Below the pieces are notes generated by a model that did not search any database, was not told the DNA's origin, and worked only from the letters and a program-made list of their open reading frames with translations. DNA of 64,000 nucleotides from Nyssa sinensis. Its lineage: Eukaryota > Streptophyta > Magnoliopsida > Cornales > Nyssaceae. Both the position numbers and the translations under genes were made by a program. The stretch spans positions 33,515,740 through 33,579,739 of the forward strand of contig CM018051.1 of the NCBI GenBank assembly GCA_008638375.1, in the 5' to 3' direction. Shown one piece after another: positions 11,290 through 23,539 of the stretch. Positions within the stretch are counted from its first letter, which is position 1; each line of letters starts with the position of its first letter.

Positions 11290-14200
11290 TGTGATATCCT
11301 GACCCAAGATACGACACGTATACCGAGATAGGTCGACTGAATAGTATAACCTGAACTGTTTTAAGCTCTGTCACAATATTTAAGAACAGTATTGATTTTG
11401 AAAGATGAATGTTTTGCTTAGTATGGCCAATGCCGGGCAACGCCCGAGCAACTCAAGATCTAGCATCGTAATACGTGCATGCACGTATTCCCATGCACGT
11501 GTACGTTTGTATGTACGCGTAATCCATGAAAAATAAGTGTATGCATACACTTATAGAAATTCGTAAAAATGTACATATGTAGATATATCTATAGATATAC
11601 AACCATATAAATATACGTGTATATATATACATGGTAAGGTATATAGTGTATATATATATATATATGTATATGTATTTTAAATACTTATGAGGCAAAGGAA
11701 AAAGTAAAGGAAAAGGAGAGGGAAAGTGAGTGGCAATGTGTGAATATGAGTATGTCACTATGTGTATATATGCATCACTGTGTGTGTGTGTTGTGCTGCC
11801 AAAAAGAGAGCAGCAAGGCTGCTCACAGCCATGGTGTAAGTGGGTGCATGTGTAGCCATGCATGGCTGTGTGTGTGTGTATGGAATTGAGACAGTAAGGC
11901 AGCCGACAGCCTTGATTTCGATGGTGGCAGTCCGAAATAGCTGCAGGAAAGGAGGAAAGAGAAAAAGAGAGGAGAGAGAAATGGCGGTGGAGTGTTGCAT
12001 TATATATATATATAGGGTCATATGAGTCAAGTTGAGAGGTTAGAAAGGAAAAGGGGAAAAATTGGAACAGAAGCAGAGAAGTTGAAGGGTCACCGTGAGC
12101 AAAACAAGAAAAAACCCAGGTGAGTGGCAAAGTTCTATTTTTTATTTTTAGTTCATGAAACTTAAATATAATTGTAGGGTCATGTAGTTGAATTCAAAAG
12201 GAATTGAATGCAAAAGAATTAGCTTAAATAGTACAAGAACGAGAGAGAAATAATCGGTTACAGGTTTGCATGATAATTAGGTTTTTAAGGTTTTTATGCT
12301 TAAAACTCAGTTTTTATAATGAGGAATTAATCCTCTTAGGTGCAGAAATGGATTAGGAAGGAAATAAAGTTAAAACAGATATGGAATAGGCAAGAAAATA
12401 CAAATATTCAGGTCGCCGGAAACTAGGAAAAACAGGGTGATGGAAACCATAATTCCTTAGGATTAAAACTGCCTAAATTAAAGCTTAAGACCGTGAGATT
12501 AAATTGGCATGAAAAGATCCAAAAATCAGAAAGAATGGGTGTAAAAATAGTTAAAACAGTGGCTAAGGTTTTTTGTTCTGGCGATTGTGGCCGGAAAAGC
12601 AATCAAGGAAGATGACCGGAATATCGGGGGGCATATCGGGTTAAGACGAAACTAGGTTTGGGTCGGATCGGGTCGGGACGCGACCAGAAACAAATGGGTA
12701 GTGAAACTGTGTCGTTTTGTATTTAGTTTTTAAATGGATTTTTGGTTGTTTGGTAATAGGGATAATAAATTGGAATTAGGTTAAGGATTTATCCAATACA
12801 TGGATAGGATAAGGGAGGGTTATTGAGTTCCGGTTCTCTAAATTTAACTAAACCGGTTGGTTCAGTGAAAGGTCAGACCGGTTTAGGGTTTTTCCTAGTG
12901 AACCCACTGGTTTAGACCAGAATTGTTGGAAATTACATTTGAACCCCAGAAGTTTTGAAAAATTATTCTAAGGCCCAACAGAAAATTTATAAAATATTAC
13001 TTTTATTTCAAAAATACCCTTAACTCAAAAGTGGGTCAAACGAAGTCCAAACAAGGCAAGTGAATAGTAAATTTTTATTATTTCGAGCATTCCGGACTCA
13101 ACCGTGGAGTCCAATTTTCAAAAAGATGTCTCAAGAAGTAAGAAACCGTAAAAGTGCAAAATGACCATTTTGCCCTTTTTAGTACAAAAGTCCAAACGGA
13201 ATTCCGCAAAAGCCTAAACCGACTTTCTTCGGAGTTCCGGACTCAATGGTAAGGTCTAAATTAGTATTAGAAATACTTATGATAGCAAGGCATAAAATTT
13301 GATGAATAGCATTTATTGTGAAACGTATTACTGATATATAGGAGACTCGACCGGGAAAGGCAACCTCACAGGATACTGATTTAAGAACGCATAATTTGAG
13401 GTAAGTAAATTCCCTTTCTCTTCCATGTGGTGTTTCTAAAGCCAAGTTTATTCTTTACTGCCAAACTTGTACTCTTGAAAGTACCTCATGCTATTGCTAT
13501 CGACAATGTGATATTGTTCTATCTTGTGGACCTTGATTGACTACTGTATCATTACTTTCATATTGAACCATGCCTAGAAAGGCCTACTGTTATGTCTCTA
13601 TTGAATATATGATATTCCATTTTATACTTCTATGGAATTACAAAATGATCATGACGTGTTATGAATACCGGATTTGTGCTCAGTCACAATATCCATCCGA
13701 TGCTTTCTGACTTGATTGGAGACCTAAGGGTTGAGTACATGAACGGACAACTGGCAGGAATAAATTCCTCGAAGGCTTTCCACCGGCATTTCCACTGGCA
13801 TTTTCATTGCATTTCCACTGGCATTTCATTTGCATTTCCATTGCCATTCTACTTAGGGAACAGAGTAAATGCATCTCTTAGGGATTGATATGATTACGTT
13901 ATTAATGGCACTATTCCTTGTAATTTATTCTACATTGAGAGGACATTCTTCATTGATTTAATTGTGATCAGTTTATTGTGGCCGTACATTCTTGTTGTAT
14001 TATATTGTTATTGAGAGATTCATGTTGATGTTGTATCCATTACTCCTAATTGTACATTGTGACCTATTGTTCACTAGCCCTCATGGCAACTGTTCTCATT
14101 GGCTATCACAGCATCTCTTTTCTTATGGTTGGCTATCATTATCTTATTCATGGATTCATATTTCAACGATACCAGTGTCGAAGATCTGTTTTTACTTGCT

Positions 14201-14583
14201 GAGCTCTCGTAGCTCATTCCACCCTACTTACTATTTTAGGTGATGATGCTGCAAGACCCCAGTAGGAGTCTGAAAGCGTAGGAGGACATTTTGAGAGACT
14301 GTACCAGTCTATGGTTAGTGCTCCCGTGTATTCACCACCCACGGGTGCTGGTTATGTCTGGTTCTTACTTTTGTTATTGTAGAACCATATCATGTATTGA
14401 ATAGACTTCCGCTGACATTGTGTACTGAAAGACTTCCGCTGATTATGGTCATTGATAAGACTTCCACTGTTATTGCTTTAAGATTTTGGTACTTTGCATA
14501 TTAGTACTATGATACAGGAATGAAAAAAGTAGGGACGGCCCTGCGACACGAGATCCGCATAGGGTGGGTTTCGGGTTGTGACA
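11290..14583 (+). mobile_element. Solo LTR A' (family A relative), TSD ACCTC
   Basis: It starts TGTGATATCCTGACCC and ends GGGTTTCGGGTTGTGACA. TSD ACCTC lies at 11285-11289 and 14584-14588. The start matches LTR A (50014) in 'gccgggcaa' and the following tract. Length is 3294 bp. No primer site or gag-pol follows, so one LTR remains after LTR-LTR recombination. It sits inside a tRNA-like module of the surrounding LTR. Confidence 0.9.
12120..13341 (+). other. Putative LTR intron (A')
   Basis: The donor is CCCAG|GTGAGTGG at 12120 and the acceptor GATATATAG|GAG at 13341. A 59 nt segment follows, then a second donor GAG|GTAAGTAAAT at 13401. Position, size and both donors agree with LTR A. Splicing is inferred from these sites and from family B. 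Confidence 0.5.
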
Positions 14584-14656
14584 ACCTCCCTCCCAAAAGA
14601 CATTGCGTTCGAGTCCCAACAAGTGCAATTGCACCTTTTTAATTTTTCTGATTTAT

Positions 14657-14660
<4 letters not shown>

Positions 14661-14701
<41 letters not shown>

Positions 14702-14832
14702 TTTGCCCCTTATACGTACACACGTGTGCGCGTGGCCAAGTGGAAAGAGGGGATGGTTGGGCGCGTGAGGTCAGGGGTTCGAACCCCACCGACCGAAATT
14801 TTCCTTCTTTCTTTTTAAAACTTAAACAGTGT

Positions 14833-14861
<29 letters not shown>
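14661..14861. repeat. Two (TA)n runs flanking tRNA-like module 2
   Basis: Runs of TA occupy 14661-14700 and about 14834-14861. The DNA between them is the tRNA-like module in the outer minus LTR. Confidence 0.85.
14725..14795 (+). other. tRNA-like module 2
   Basis: The A box TGGCCAAGTGG (14733-14743) and B box GGTTCGAACCC (14776-14786) are both close to the RNA polymerase III consensus. They are 32 nt apart. The flanking arms do not form a full acceptor stem. The module is antisense to the surrounding LTR, and a TA run lies on each side. Confidence 0.55.
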
Positions 14862-14864
<3 letters not shown>

Positions 14865-17203
14865 GCCCAAAACGACGTCGCTCCATTTATTCTGTGGCAG
14901 CTTTACGTGTTGCCACATGTACGAGTTGACCCACTCTTTTAAAACGAGTGGTGAGTCAACTCGGTCGTCTTCCCCATCGACTACCTACTGTTGCCCTAGT
15001 TACAGTTTTCCTTTCTCTTCAATTTCGTGAATTTTGGCCAACTTAAACCCTACTGTTTCGATATCAAATTGTCCTTAAAGTATCAAGAGTTTGTTTGGCA
15101 TTCATTTTGGAGTTCAAAAATGGACTCATCAGTTCGGTTTAAGCCTTGATAATCAGATCTGTAAGTCGATCGTAAATGCTCATTTTTGAGCCAAATCACA
15201 TAGGGTTTGTTCTGTTGTGCTTCTCTTTCCATAAGATTTCATTTCCCATTTATAAAGGTGAGTTTTAAATCGAGTTTGAGGGATTGGGTTTCAAACCCGA
15301 AACCTGCAACTCTTATTTCCATGGTCATTTCTCAAGCTTTTTTATCATGCATTAGGGTTTCTAACGTGCTTTTTGGGTCTACTTGATGTAATATCCCGAC
15401 CCGGGATACCGGGTCATATGGCACGCATTACGAGACAATGAAAAAGTTGTGTAAAGGTTTTCACACTAAAGAGAAAAATTGATTAATTAAATAATTAATT
15501 AATTTAAAATACTAGAATATATTTAATTGTTAAAATTAAATTTAAATAAACACACATATACACACATTATAGTGTATTGTGTGTATATATTATCAAATGT
15601 GTATAAATATGTATATATATAAATACATGTACATAAGGAAGAATATATATATATATATATATATAAAATATATGTAAAGTGTGAACTGTCACGACCCGAA
15701 ACCCACCCTCTGCGGATTACCGGATCGCGACCGCCGCCCCGAGACCCGAAGGCCCCGAGACAAGGCTCGCATCTGCAGCGGTATCGAATAGGTGTGCTAC
15801 ACATGATTGCGGAAGCGTGAAAATTTTTTTCTTTTCTTTTCTCATTTTTAAATTAGGCACATCCGTCCGATACTGCCGTTTCCATACATAGCATACATGG
15901 TTACACATTCAGAGTATAACTAAAACTTAAAGACTTCATACATTAATACAATACATATTCGGTTGCCTTGAGGGCTTATTACATATTCTTACTCTGTCTA
16001 TTAATACAAAACGTACTACTAATGTTCATAGGTTCTTCAAAAGAAACTACTTAAACACATCCTTCCAAAAACAGCTAGACTCATCGTCGTCGTCCTTAAG
16101 ACCCTGTCTGCTGCGTCACCTGAAAGGGGGGGTCCGAACAAAGTCCGGGTAAGCTAATCTAAGCTTGTGAGCAATTCCAGTATTTGTCATGGGGTTTTCA
16201 ATTAGCAGTGGTTTTTAGTACATAAGAGTTGTAAAACATTCACTGCCAATTGCTTATACAATTTAGAATACAAAGTACATGCATTCTTAAAACAAATAGC
16301 TTTGAAACATTTTAAGTATTCAAGCTATACTTATACTTGTCAAATGGAGTATATAACTCGAACATATGCATTTCATAAACAGATAGCTTTGAAACATTTA
16401 AAGTATTCAAGCTAAACTTGTACTTCGTCAAATAGAGTATATAACTCAAAACATATGCATTTCAAATAACTTGAAAACATTTAAGGTATCCAAGCAAAAC
16501 TCGTACTTTATCAGATAAAGTATATAAACTTTAAATCACATAAATATGTATTTGAAAATGAGGGTAAAACCTGCTTTCATTTTCAAAATCACTTGTCATC
16601 TTTTCTCTTTAATTAGGTGGAATCTGTTTCGAACCAGACTCCCATTTTACTGCCAATACTGTCGATCTCATTTGCCTGGGGGATTAGATCCTGCTACCGG
16701 GCATTTACTGTTGAATCCCGAAGGATTTCAACCTTCATAGGGGGTGGTACTTAGTACCATTTATCTTGTAAAACACTTATCACATATGTAACACCCCGAC
16801 TTAGTATAATTAATAATTAAATAATTATTAATTAATTAGTACCGGCTTAGGGAATAATTAAGGAAATTAACCTTAATCTCCCGGTGGTCACACTAGACCG
16901 ATAAAATAATTAAAACATGTTCGGGAATAGGGTATAATACCCGAACCTAATTACCAATTAATTAGGTGAAATAGTGTCAATTTAACACTGACGGAATTCG
17001 AATTAATTAACTACGGAAATTCCGAATGACTAATAAATGACACGGAACCTCTGACATTGAAGATAACGGAAATAGGAACTGACCGGAAGAAACTGCATCG
17101 AAAAAGGAGTTACGGAATGAAAGTTATGAGGCAAACATCAGAAACTGAATTAATGTGCAGCCAAACAGGGCCTTAGCCCAAAATGTGGAAAAATGGCCAA
17201 ATT

Positions 17204-17284
17204 GGTGGTCAAGGGGAATTGAACCCTTGACCTATGGTGAGAATGAATTCCATCCAAAAAATTTACCAGTTAGGCTACCCATTT
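17204..17284 (-). other. tRNA-like module in 5' LTR of B
   Basis: On the minus strand the A box TAGCCTAACTGG is at 17266-17277 and the B box GGTTCAATTCC at 17215-17225, 40 nt apart. The B box lies in a strong hairpin (GGTCAAGGG...CCCCTTGACC). Acceptor arms do not match, so it is tRNA-derived or tRNA-like, not a working tRNA gene. Confidence 0.55.
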
Positions 17285-18239
17285 CTTTGTGCATATATAT
17301 GCAACTTAATTGTATATATATACTCAAATTGCCCAAGGCTCCACCTCAAATTGGGCCAATGGGACTTCATGCAACCATATATGATATATAATATATGTTA
17401 TATATATATATATATATATATCTATATATATATATATATATATAATCTGATTGGGCCATTCTCTCCACCAATGGAGAAGCATGCACATCAAATCAACAAG
17501 CATATAAAAATGCATATGTGTCTATATGTATTATATACATATATGAGTTCTTGTGTGTCTCAGAATGGGAGAACAATTCTGTGTGTGTGGGTGCTCGGGT
17601 AGAAGAGAATGGGTTGAGAGAGAGAGTCCATGTGAGGCCATGAGGTGTGTTGACCATTGTGTGTGTCTTCATGTGATACACAAAGGAGGAGAGCTGTGCA
17701 CAATGTGGCTAGACTGAGGGGCACGACTGCACTGGAGCAGCATGCATGAAACCACAACCGAACCTAAGAGGGTCTGATTTTTGAAGGATATACATGGAGA
17801 TGCCTGACGTACCTGGAGGTTATCGGATTATTTATGCAAGGAAATAAGCGTAAAGTTTGTGAGTAACTTCTGACACTGTTTTGATACTGTCCCTTGATTT
17901 ATTGATCTGTTTTGAATGCAATTATTTAAGTGCAATTATTTAAATGCATACCTTTTCGTACTATATCACTTATGACATGGTTTTAGTCTTTTTACATAAT
18001 TGACTATATTCCTGACCCCTGTGCTAGCATCCCGTACTGTTTTGCCTGTTTTGAACTGTTGAGATAAATGGATGTATTGAACCATTATTCCCGAAATGAT
18101 TAAACTAACCATGTGATATAGGCAAAGAACGATATTTTGTCGTACCGTACTACTTGTATAGTATACTGTCTAAATACTATATTGTTTAAATGTACGTACT
18201 TAATGTAGGCCCCTTGCACTACATTTCACACGATGTGAT

Positions 18240-18800
18240 TGTGTCCTTTGAATTAGGAATTCCGTTCAGTTCGGTTATGTGTTATCCGTTAATGCTATGT
18301 CTATGTCCCTGATTGATACGTTCGATTCCGTTGTGTACCGCCGGCCGATAATAGGTCTGTTTGTATTGATGTATTGTTCAGTTCCGTTATGTTCTACCCG
18401 TGATGATATGCCCCTGCCTTGATTAAAACGTTGTTCAGTTCGGTCATGATTCGTTCCGCTAGTGATATGTCTCCGACTTGATTGTTATATCGTTTCTACT
18501 CAGCTCCGTTATGTTTCGTTCCGTTCATGATGTGCTTGTGTCTTGATTAGTATATTGTTTTTGTTCAGTTCCGTTATGTTCTAGCTATTGAAAGTATGCC
18601 TTCGTCTTGATTGATGTCTTGTTCAGATCCGCTATGTTTTAGCCGTCGAGGATATGCCTCTGTCTTGATTGACTTATTGTTCCCACTCAGTCTCAGCTGT
18701 GATTCGTTCCGTTAATGAAGAGTCTGTGTCTTGATCGATATATTGGCAATGGTTATTGTTTTGGTCCGATTGGTTATGTTATGTTCCGGTTCGTTTGTAC
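18240..18800 (+). repeat. Degenerate minisatellite in 5' LTR of B
   Basis: About eight imperfect units of roughly 60-75 bp repeat the theme 'ttcagttccgttatgtt...gatatg...cttgattgatatattg'. The same block is at 21660-22220 and, diverged, at 62395-63125. Confidence 0.8.
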
Positions 18801-19487
18801 TGTTTGTGCAATCTTGTCCCATTATACTAGACTGCTTATGAAATGGATTTAGAAAATTGTTATTTTGAAATGATTAAATTATCCACGTGCCTTGGAAGCA
18901 AGGACTGGTTTTGAAACCCATGATAGGGAATCTGTGTTACTCACTGGGCTTATTTAAGCTCACCCCATTATTCTGACATTTTTCAGGAATTACCTCCATT
19001 GGATTAGAAGGTACTATGATATGACGTGAATAGGCCAAGTGGCATTGCAAATAAGGATCAGATGGCACTGATTTGTAGAGACTTACATTCTTGTGAATCA
19101 AATCCGTATATCCAGGTAAGTGATATGATACGACTGACTTGATTGACATGCACTAGATATTGGAACATGGCTCATGGAACTAAATGGTACTCTAGAGATA
19201 TTAGATCTGCTATGTTGTTATATGCTTGATTTTAGATATGCTCTGAGATTAGAATTGTTGACTGACTGGATTTAGTCTTGCTCTGTGATACATATTCTTA
19301 TGATGGATAAGTGAGTTGCATTCTCGTGACACAAAGAAAAAGTTTTAAATTCCGCTGCATCTGACCCTACAGTTGGAGTGCAATTCGTCGGAAAGTTCAG
19401 AATTTGCCTTTGGTTGGTCGCGTCGCGACCGACTGGCAGTCACGTCCTCGACATCCGCGTAGGGTGGGGTTCGGGATGTGACAGAGG

Positions 19488-19499
19488 TGGTATCAGAGC
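19488..19499 (+). other. Primer-binding site (tRNA-iMet) of element B
   Basis: TGGTATCAGAGC, complementary to the 3' end of initiator methionine tRNA, starts five bases after the 5' LTR. It primes minus-strand DNA synthesis. Confidence 0.9.
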
Positions 19500-20202
19500 C
19501 AATGTTGAGAGATAATTGAGATTATCATAACTGAAGTTGGTAAAGTTTTGAAATCAACTAGTATCACAGAGCAATATCAGAGCATTAGGTTATGGATTAA
19601 GAACCACAGAGTACCTGAGCCATAGATATTAAGTTCCACTTTTGGAGACCTGACGTGAAATTGTGGAAGTCTTGATAGGAGATGATAGGCCTGTAATTCT
19701 AAGGCATCTGAGGACTGGGGATTTTCTGGGTTTGATATGAACTGGTGTAATTTAAGGTTGCAGACTCATGATACTTAAAGACATGTCCATACGAATAATT
19801 ATGGACGTAGCAACCGAAAGGAAATGACAGTAGGTCTGTTGACTCCGACATTGACACTTGTAATTATGGATAACAAGCGAATCACTTGAGGGATCACATG
19901 TGATTAAATGATCCTAGTGGAGGATTTCCACTTATTTGAGGATGACTACCCGATTGATCTGATAGGAGATAGGTTTGATAATTGAATCTTGAAGAGATTA
20001 TACGATTGTGACTGTAAAGTTTGACCGAATGGGAATATCTGTATTTGATATGGAGTCTGTATGGAACTGATACAAAATATCTTTTTGATAGGAAAATAGT
20101 ATCCCGAATGATACGGCGGTCCGAGAGACAAATGAAAAGGGAGGTTATGATGACAGAATCTCCTAGATATGACCAACCAAGTTTTGAGGACAAAACTTTT
20201 CT

Positions 20203-20216
20203 GAAGAGGGGTAGGA
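20203..20216 (+). other. Polypurine tract of element B
   Basis: GAAGAGGGGTAGGA directly precedes the 3' LTR at 20217. Confidence 0.8.
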
Positions 20217-22903
20217 TGTAACACCCCGACTTAGTATAATTAATAATTAAATAATTATTAATTAATTAGTACCGGCTTAGGGAATAATTAAGGAAATTAA
20301 CCTTAATCTCCCGGTGGTCACACTAGACCGATAAAATAATTAAAACATGTTCGGGAATAGGGTATAATACCCGAACCTAATTACCAATTAATTAGGTGAA
20401 ATAGTGTCAATTTAACACTGACGGAATTCGAATTAATTAACTACGGAAATTCCGAATGACTAATAAATGACACGGAACCTCTGACATTGAAGATAACGGA
20501 AATAGGAACTGACCGGAAGAAACTGCATCGAAAAAGGAGTTACGGAATGAAAGTTATGAGGCAAACATCAGAAACTGAATTAATGTGCAGCCAAACAGGG
20601 CCTTAGCCCAAAATGTGGAAAAATGGCCAAATTGGTGGTCAAGGGGAATTGAACCCTTGACCTATGGTGAGAATGAATTCCATCCAAAAAATTTACCAGT
20701 TAGGCTACCCATTTCTTTGTGCATATATATGCAACTTAATTGTATATATATACTCAAATTGCCCAAGGCTCCACCTCAAATTGGGCCAATGGGACTTCAT
20801 GCAACCATATATGATATATAATATATGTTATATATATATATATATATCTATATATATATATATAATCTGATTGGGCCATTCTCTCCACCAATGGAGAAGC
20901 ATGCACATCAAATCAACAAGCATATAAAAATGCATATGTGTCTATATGTATTATATACATATATGAGTTCTTGTGTGTCTCAGAATGGGAGAACAATTCT
21001 GTGTGTGTGGGTGCTCGGGTAGAAGAGAATGGGTTGAGAGAGAGAGTCCATGTGAGGCCATGAGGTGTGTTGACCATTGTGTGTGTCTTCATGTGATACA
21101 CAAAGGAGGAGAGCTGTGCACAATGTGGCTAGACTGAGGGGCACGACTGCACTGGAGCAGCATGCATGAAACCACAACCGAACCTAAGAGGGTCTGATTT
21201 TTGAAGGATATACATGGAGATGCCTGACGTACCTGGAGGTTATCGGATTATTTATGCAAGGAAATAAGCGTAAAGTTTGTGAGTAACTTCTGACACTGTT
21301 TTGATACTGTCCCTTGATTTATTGATCTGTTTTGAATGCAATTATTTAAGTGCAATTATTTAAATGCATACCTTTTCGTACTATATCACTTATGACATGG
21401 TTTTAGTCTTTTTACATAATTGACTATATTCCTGACCCCTGTGCTAGCATCCCGTACTGTTTTGCCTGTTTTGAACTGTTGAGATAAATGGATGTATTGA
21501 ACCATTATTCCCGAAATGATTAAACTAACCATGTGATATAGGCAAAGAACGATATTTTGTCGTACCGTACTACTTGTATAGTATACTGTCTAAATACTAT
21601 ATTGTTTAAATGTACGTACTTAATGTAGGCCCCTTGCACTACATTTCACACGATGTGATTGTGTCCTTTGAATTAGGAATTCCGTTCAGTTCGGTTATGT
21701 GTTATCCGTTAATGCTATGTCTATGTCCCTGATTGATACGTTCGATTCCGTTGTGTACCGCCGGCCGATAATAGGTCTGTTTGTATTGATGTATTGTTCA
21801 GTTCCGTTATGTTCTACCCGTGATGATATGCCCCTGCCTTGATTAAAACGTTGTTCAGTTCGGTCATGATTCGTTCCGCTAGTGATATGTCTCCGACTTG
21901 ATTGTTATATCGTTTCTACTCAGCTCCGTTATGTTTCGTTCCGTTCATGATGTGCTTGTGTCTTGATTAGTATATTGTTTTTGTTCAGTTCCGTTATGTT
22001 CTAGCTATTGAAAGTATGCCTTCGTCTTGATTGATGTCTTGTTCAGATCCGCTATGTTTTAGCCGTCGAGGATATGCCTCTGTCTTGATTGACTTATTGT
22101 TCCCACTCAGTCTCAGCTGTGATTCGTTCCGTTAATGAAGAGTCTGTGTCTTGATCGATATATTGGCAATGGTTATTGTTTTGGTCCGATTGGTTATGTT
22201 ATGTTCCGGTTCGTTTGTACTGTTTGTGCAATCTTGTCCCATTATACTAGACTGCTTATGAAATGGATTTAGAAAATTGTTATTTTGAAATGATTAAATT
22301 ATCCACGTGCCTTGGAAGCAAGGACTGGTTTTGAAACCCATGATAGGGAATCTGTGTTACTCACTGGGCTTATTTAAGCTCACCCCATTATTCTGACATT
22401 TTTCAGGAATTACCTCCATTGGATTAGAAGGTACTATGATATGACGTGAATAGGCCAAGTGGCATTGCAAATAAGGATCAGATGGCACTGATTTGTAGAG
22501 ACTTACATTCTTGTGAATCAAATCCGTATATCCAGGTAAGTGATATGATACGACTGACTTGATTGACATGCACTAGATATTGGAACATGGCTCATGGAAC
22601 TAAATGGTACTCTAGAGATATTAGATCTGCTATGTTGTTATATGCTTGATTTTAGATATGCTCTGAGATTAGAATTGTTGACTGACTGGATTTAGTCTTG
22701 CTCTGTGATACATATTCTTATGATGGATAAGTGAGTTGCATTCTCGTGACACAAAGAAAAAGTTTTAAATTCCGCTGCATCTGACCCTACAGTTGGAGTG
22801 CAATTCGTCGGAAAGTTCAGAATTTGCCTTTGGTTGGTCGCGTCGCGACCGACTGGCAGTCACGTCCTCGACATCCGCGTAGGGTGGGGTTCGGGATGTG
22901 ACA
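20217..22903 (+). repeat. 3' LTR of element B
   Basis: It is the same as the 5' LTR except for a TA run about 10 bp shorter (about 20828-20865). It contains the second copy of the tRNA-like module (20634-20714) and of the minisatellite (21660-22220). The 2484 nt block is absent here too. Confidence 0.93.
20634..20714 (-). other. tRNA-like module in 3' LTR of B
   Basis: Identical to the module at 17204-17284. Confidence 0.55.
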
Positions 22904-23254
22904 ACATAACTTCTTCAATAAATACTTTCATGAGTATTTAAAACATGAAATGTATAATTTCTACAATAGGACTTCAAATACTTGTAACTATCAAATTCTG
23001 GATATTTAACATAATTTGGCATTTAAAACTTTAGACATGCTGAAATATATTTTAAGAAAACTATGATAGATACTAATCACTGAGCATGTCATGATAGAGT
23101 TATAAAACAGTACAATTAAAAGCTGAATCATGTAAATACTGAATTTGAAACTTCAAATACTTCACATCTTTGAACTTAAAACTTTTTCAAATCCATGGAG
23201 TTAAATCTCCAATTCAAACACAGGGTTACTCACCTCGTACTTCTGGTTTTCGAT

Positions 23255-23539
23255 CTATTTAGTCGCCTTTCCTTTGGCTTCCTTCAACTTGTGAAGCCAT
23301 TCTTGCAGCGTTTCGGTGTCCTCCTGTTTCTTAATCTTTTTTGCTGCTAGTTGCTCCTTGGTTATAGTCTTGTAAATGAAGGGGCGAACGCTGCACACTT
23401 CATTTGTTTTGGCAATCCGGATATATTTCTGAACTACCTGGAGTTGTTTTTCTAGCTTCTCCCGGAAAACTTTCTGTTTCGGATCATTTGCTATTTGTGC
23501 CCTTGTCATCATTGGGGGAACTTCTCGTTCTTGGTTCAT
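23255..23539 (-). CDS. 94-codon open frame inside LTR C copy 2, origin unknown
   Basis: It is an intact frame from ATG to TAG, on the same strand as its LTR, encoding a Lys/Glu/Gln-rich, probably helical protein (MNQEREVPPMM at the start). It lies just upstream of the LTR's second splice-donor-like site and just after a possible acceptor ('tttaaacag' read on the minus strand). A copy with the same length is in LTR C copy 1, but LTR C copy 3 (29930-33950) lacks it. It looks like a host gene fragment or exon captured by a C subfamily. I do not recognise the protein, and it may not be translated. Confidence 0.35.
   Translation of the reverse strand: MNQEREVPPMMTRAQIANDPKQKVFREKLEKQLQVVQKYIRIAKTNEVCSVRPFIYKTITKEQLAAKKIKKQEDTETLQEWLHKLKEAKGKATK

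Larger units (their letters stand above)
11264..14616 (+). other. tRNA-like module 1, split by solo LTR A'
   Basis: The A-box-like TGGCACGCTGG is at 11264-11274 and the B-box-like CGTTCGAGTCC at 14606-14616. With solo LTR A' and one TSD copy removed, they are 32 nt apart, the spacing of a normal tRNA gene. The acceptor arms do not pair well, so this is not called a functional tRNA. It lies antisense to the surrounding minus LTR. Confidence 0.5.
16787..19483 (+). repeat. 5' LTR of element B
   Basis: TGTAACACCCCGACTTAG to TTCGGGATGTGACA. It holds a tRNA-like module (17204-17284, antisense), a TA run (about 17400-17445), a minisatellite (18240-18800) and a splice-like junction at 17786/17787 where solo LTR B (58486-63823) carries 2484 nt more. 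Confidence 0.93.
19484..20216 (+). other. Internal region of element B, non-coding
   Basis: The region has stops in all frames. Its last 120 bp still resemble the end of a Tekay-type pol followed by the usual 'gaggacaaaact' leader to the polypurine tract. This suggests an internally deleted autonomous parent. The rest matches nothing I recognise. Confidence 0.75.
16787..22903 (+). mobile_element. Element B: young non-autonomous LTR retrotransposon (LARD-like)
   Basis: Two LTRs of 2697 and 2687 bp flank only 733 bp of non-coding DNA. TSD ACATA lies at 16782-16786 and 22904-22908. The LTRs read as identical line by line apart from the length of one TA run near 17400/20830, so insertion was recent. 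Primer site and polypurine tract are present, but there is no gag or pol. It would need proteins from another element. It interrupts LTR C copy 2. Confidence 0.93.

Noticed and set aside
14725..14795. Functional tRNA genes
   Set aside because: A and B boxes are good, but the acceptor arms do not pair in any of the modules, so I call them tRNA-like only.
20021..20221. Small gene in the internal region of element B
   Set aside because: The frame runs into the polypurine tract and LTR and looks like a degenerate pol end, not a separate gene.
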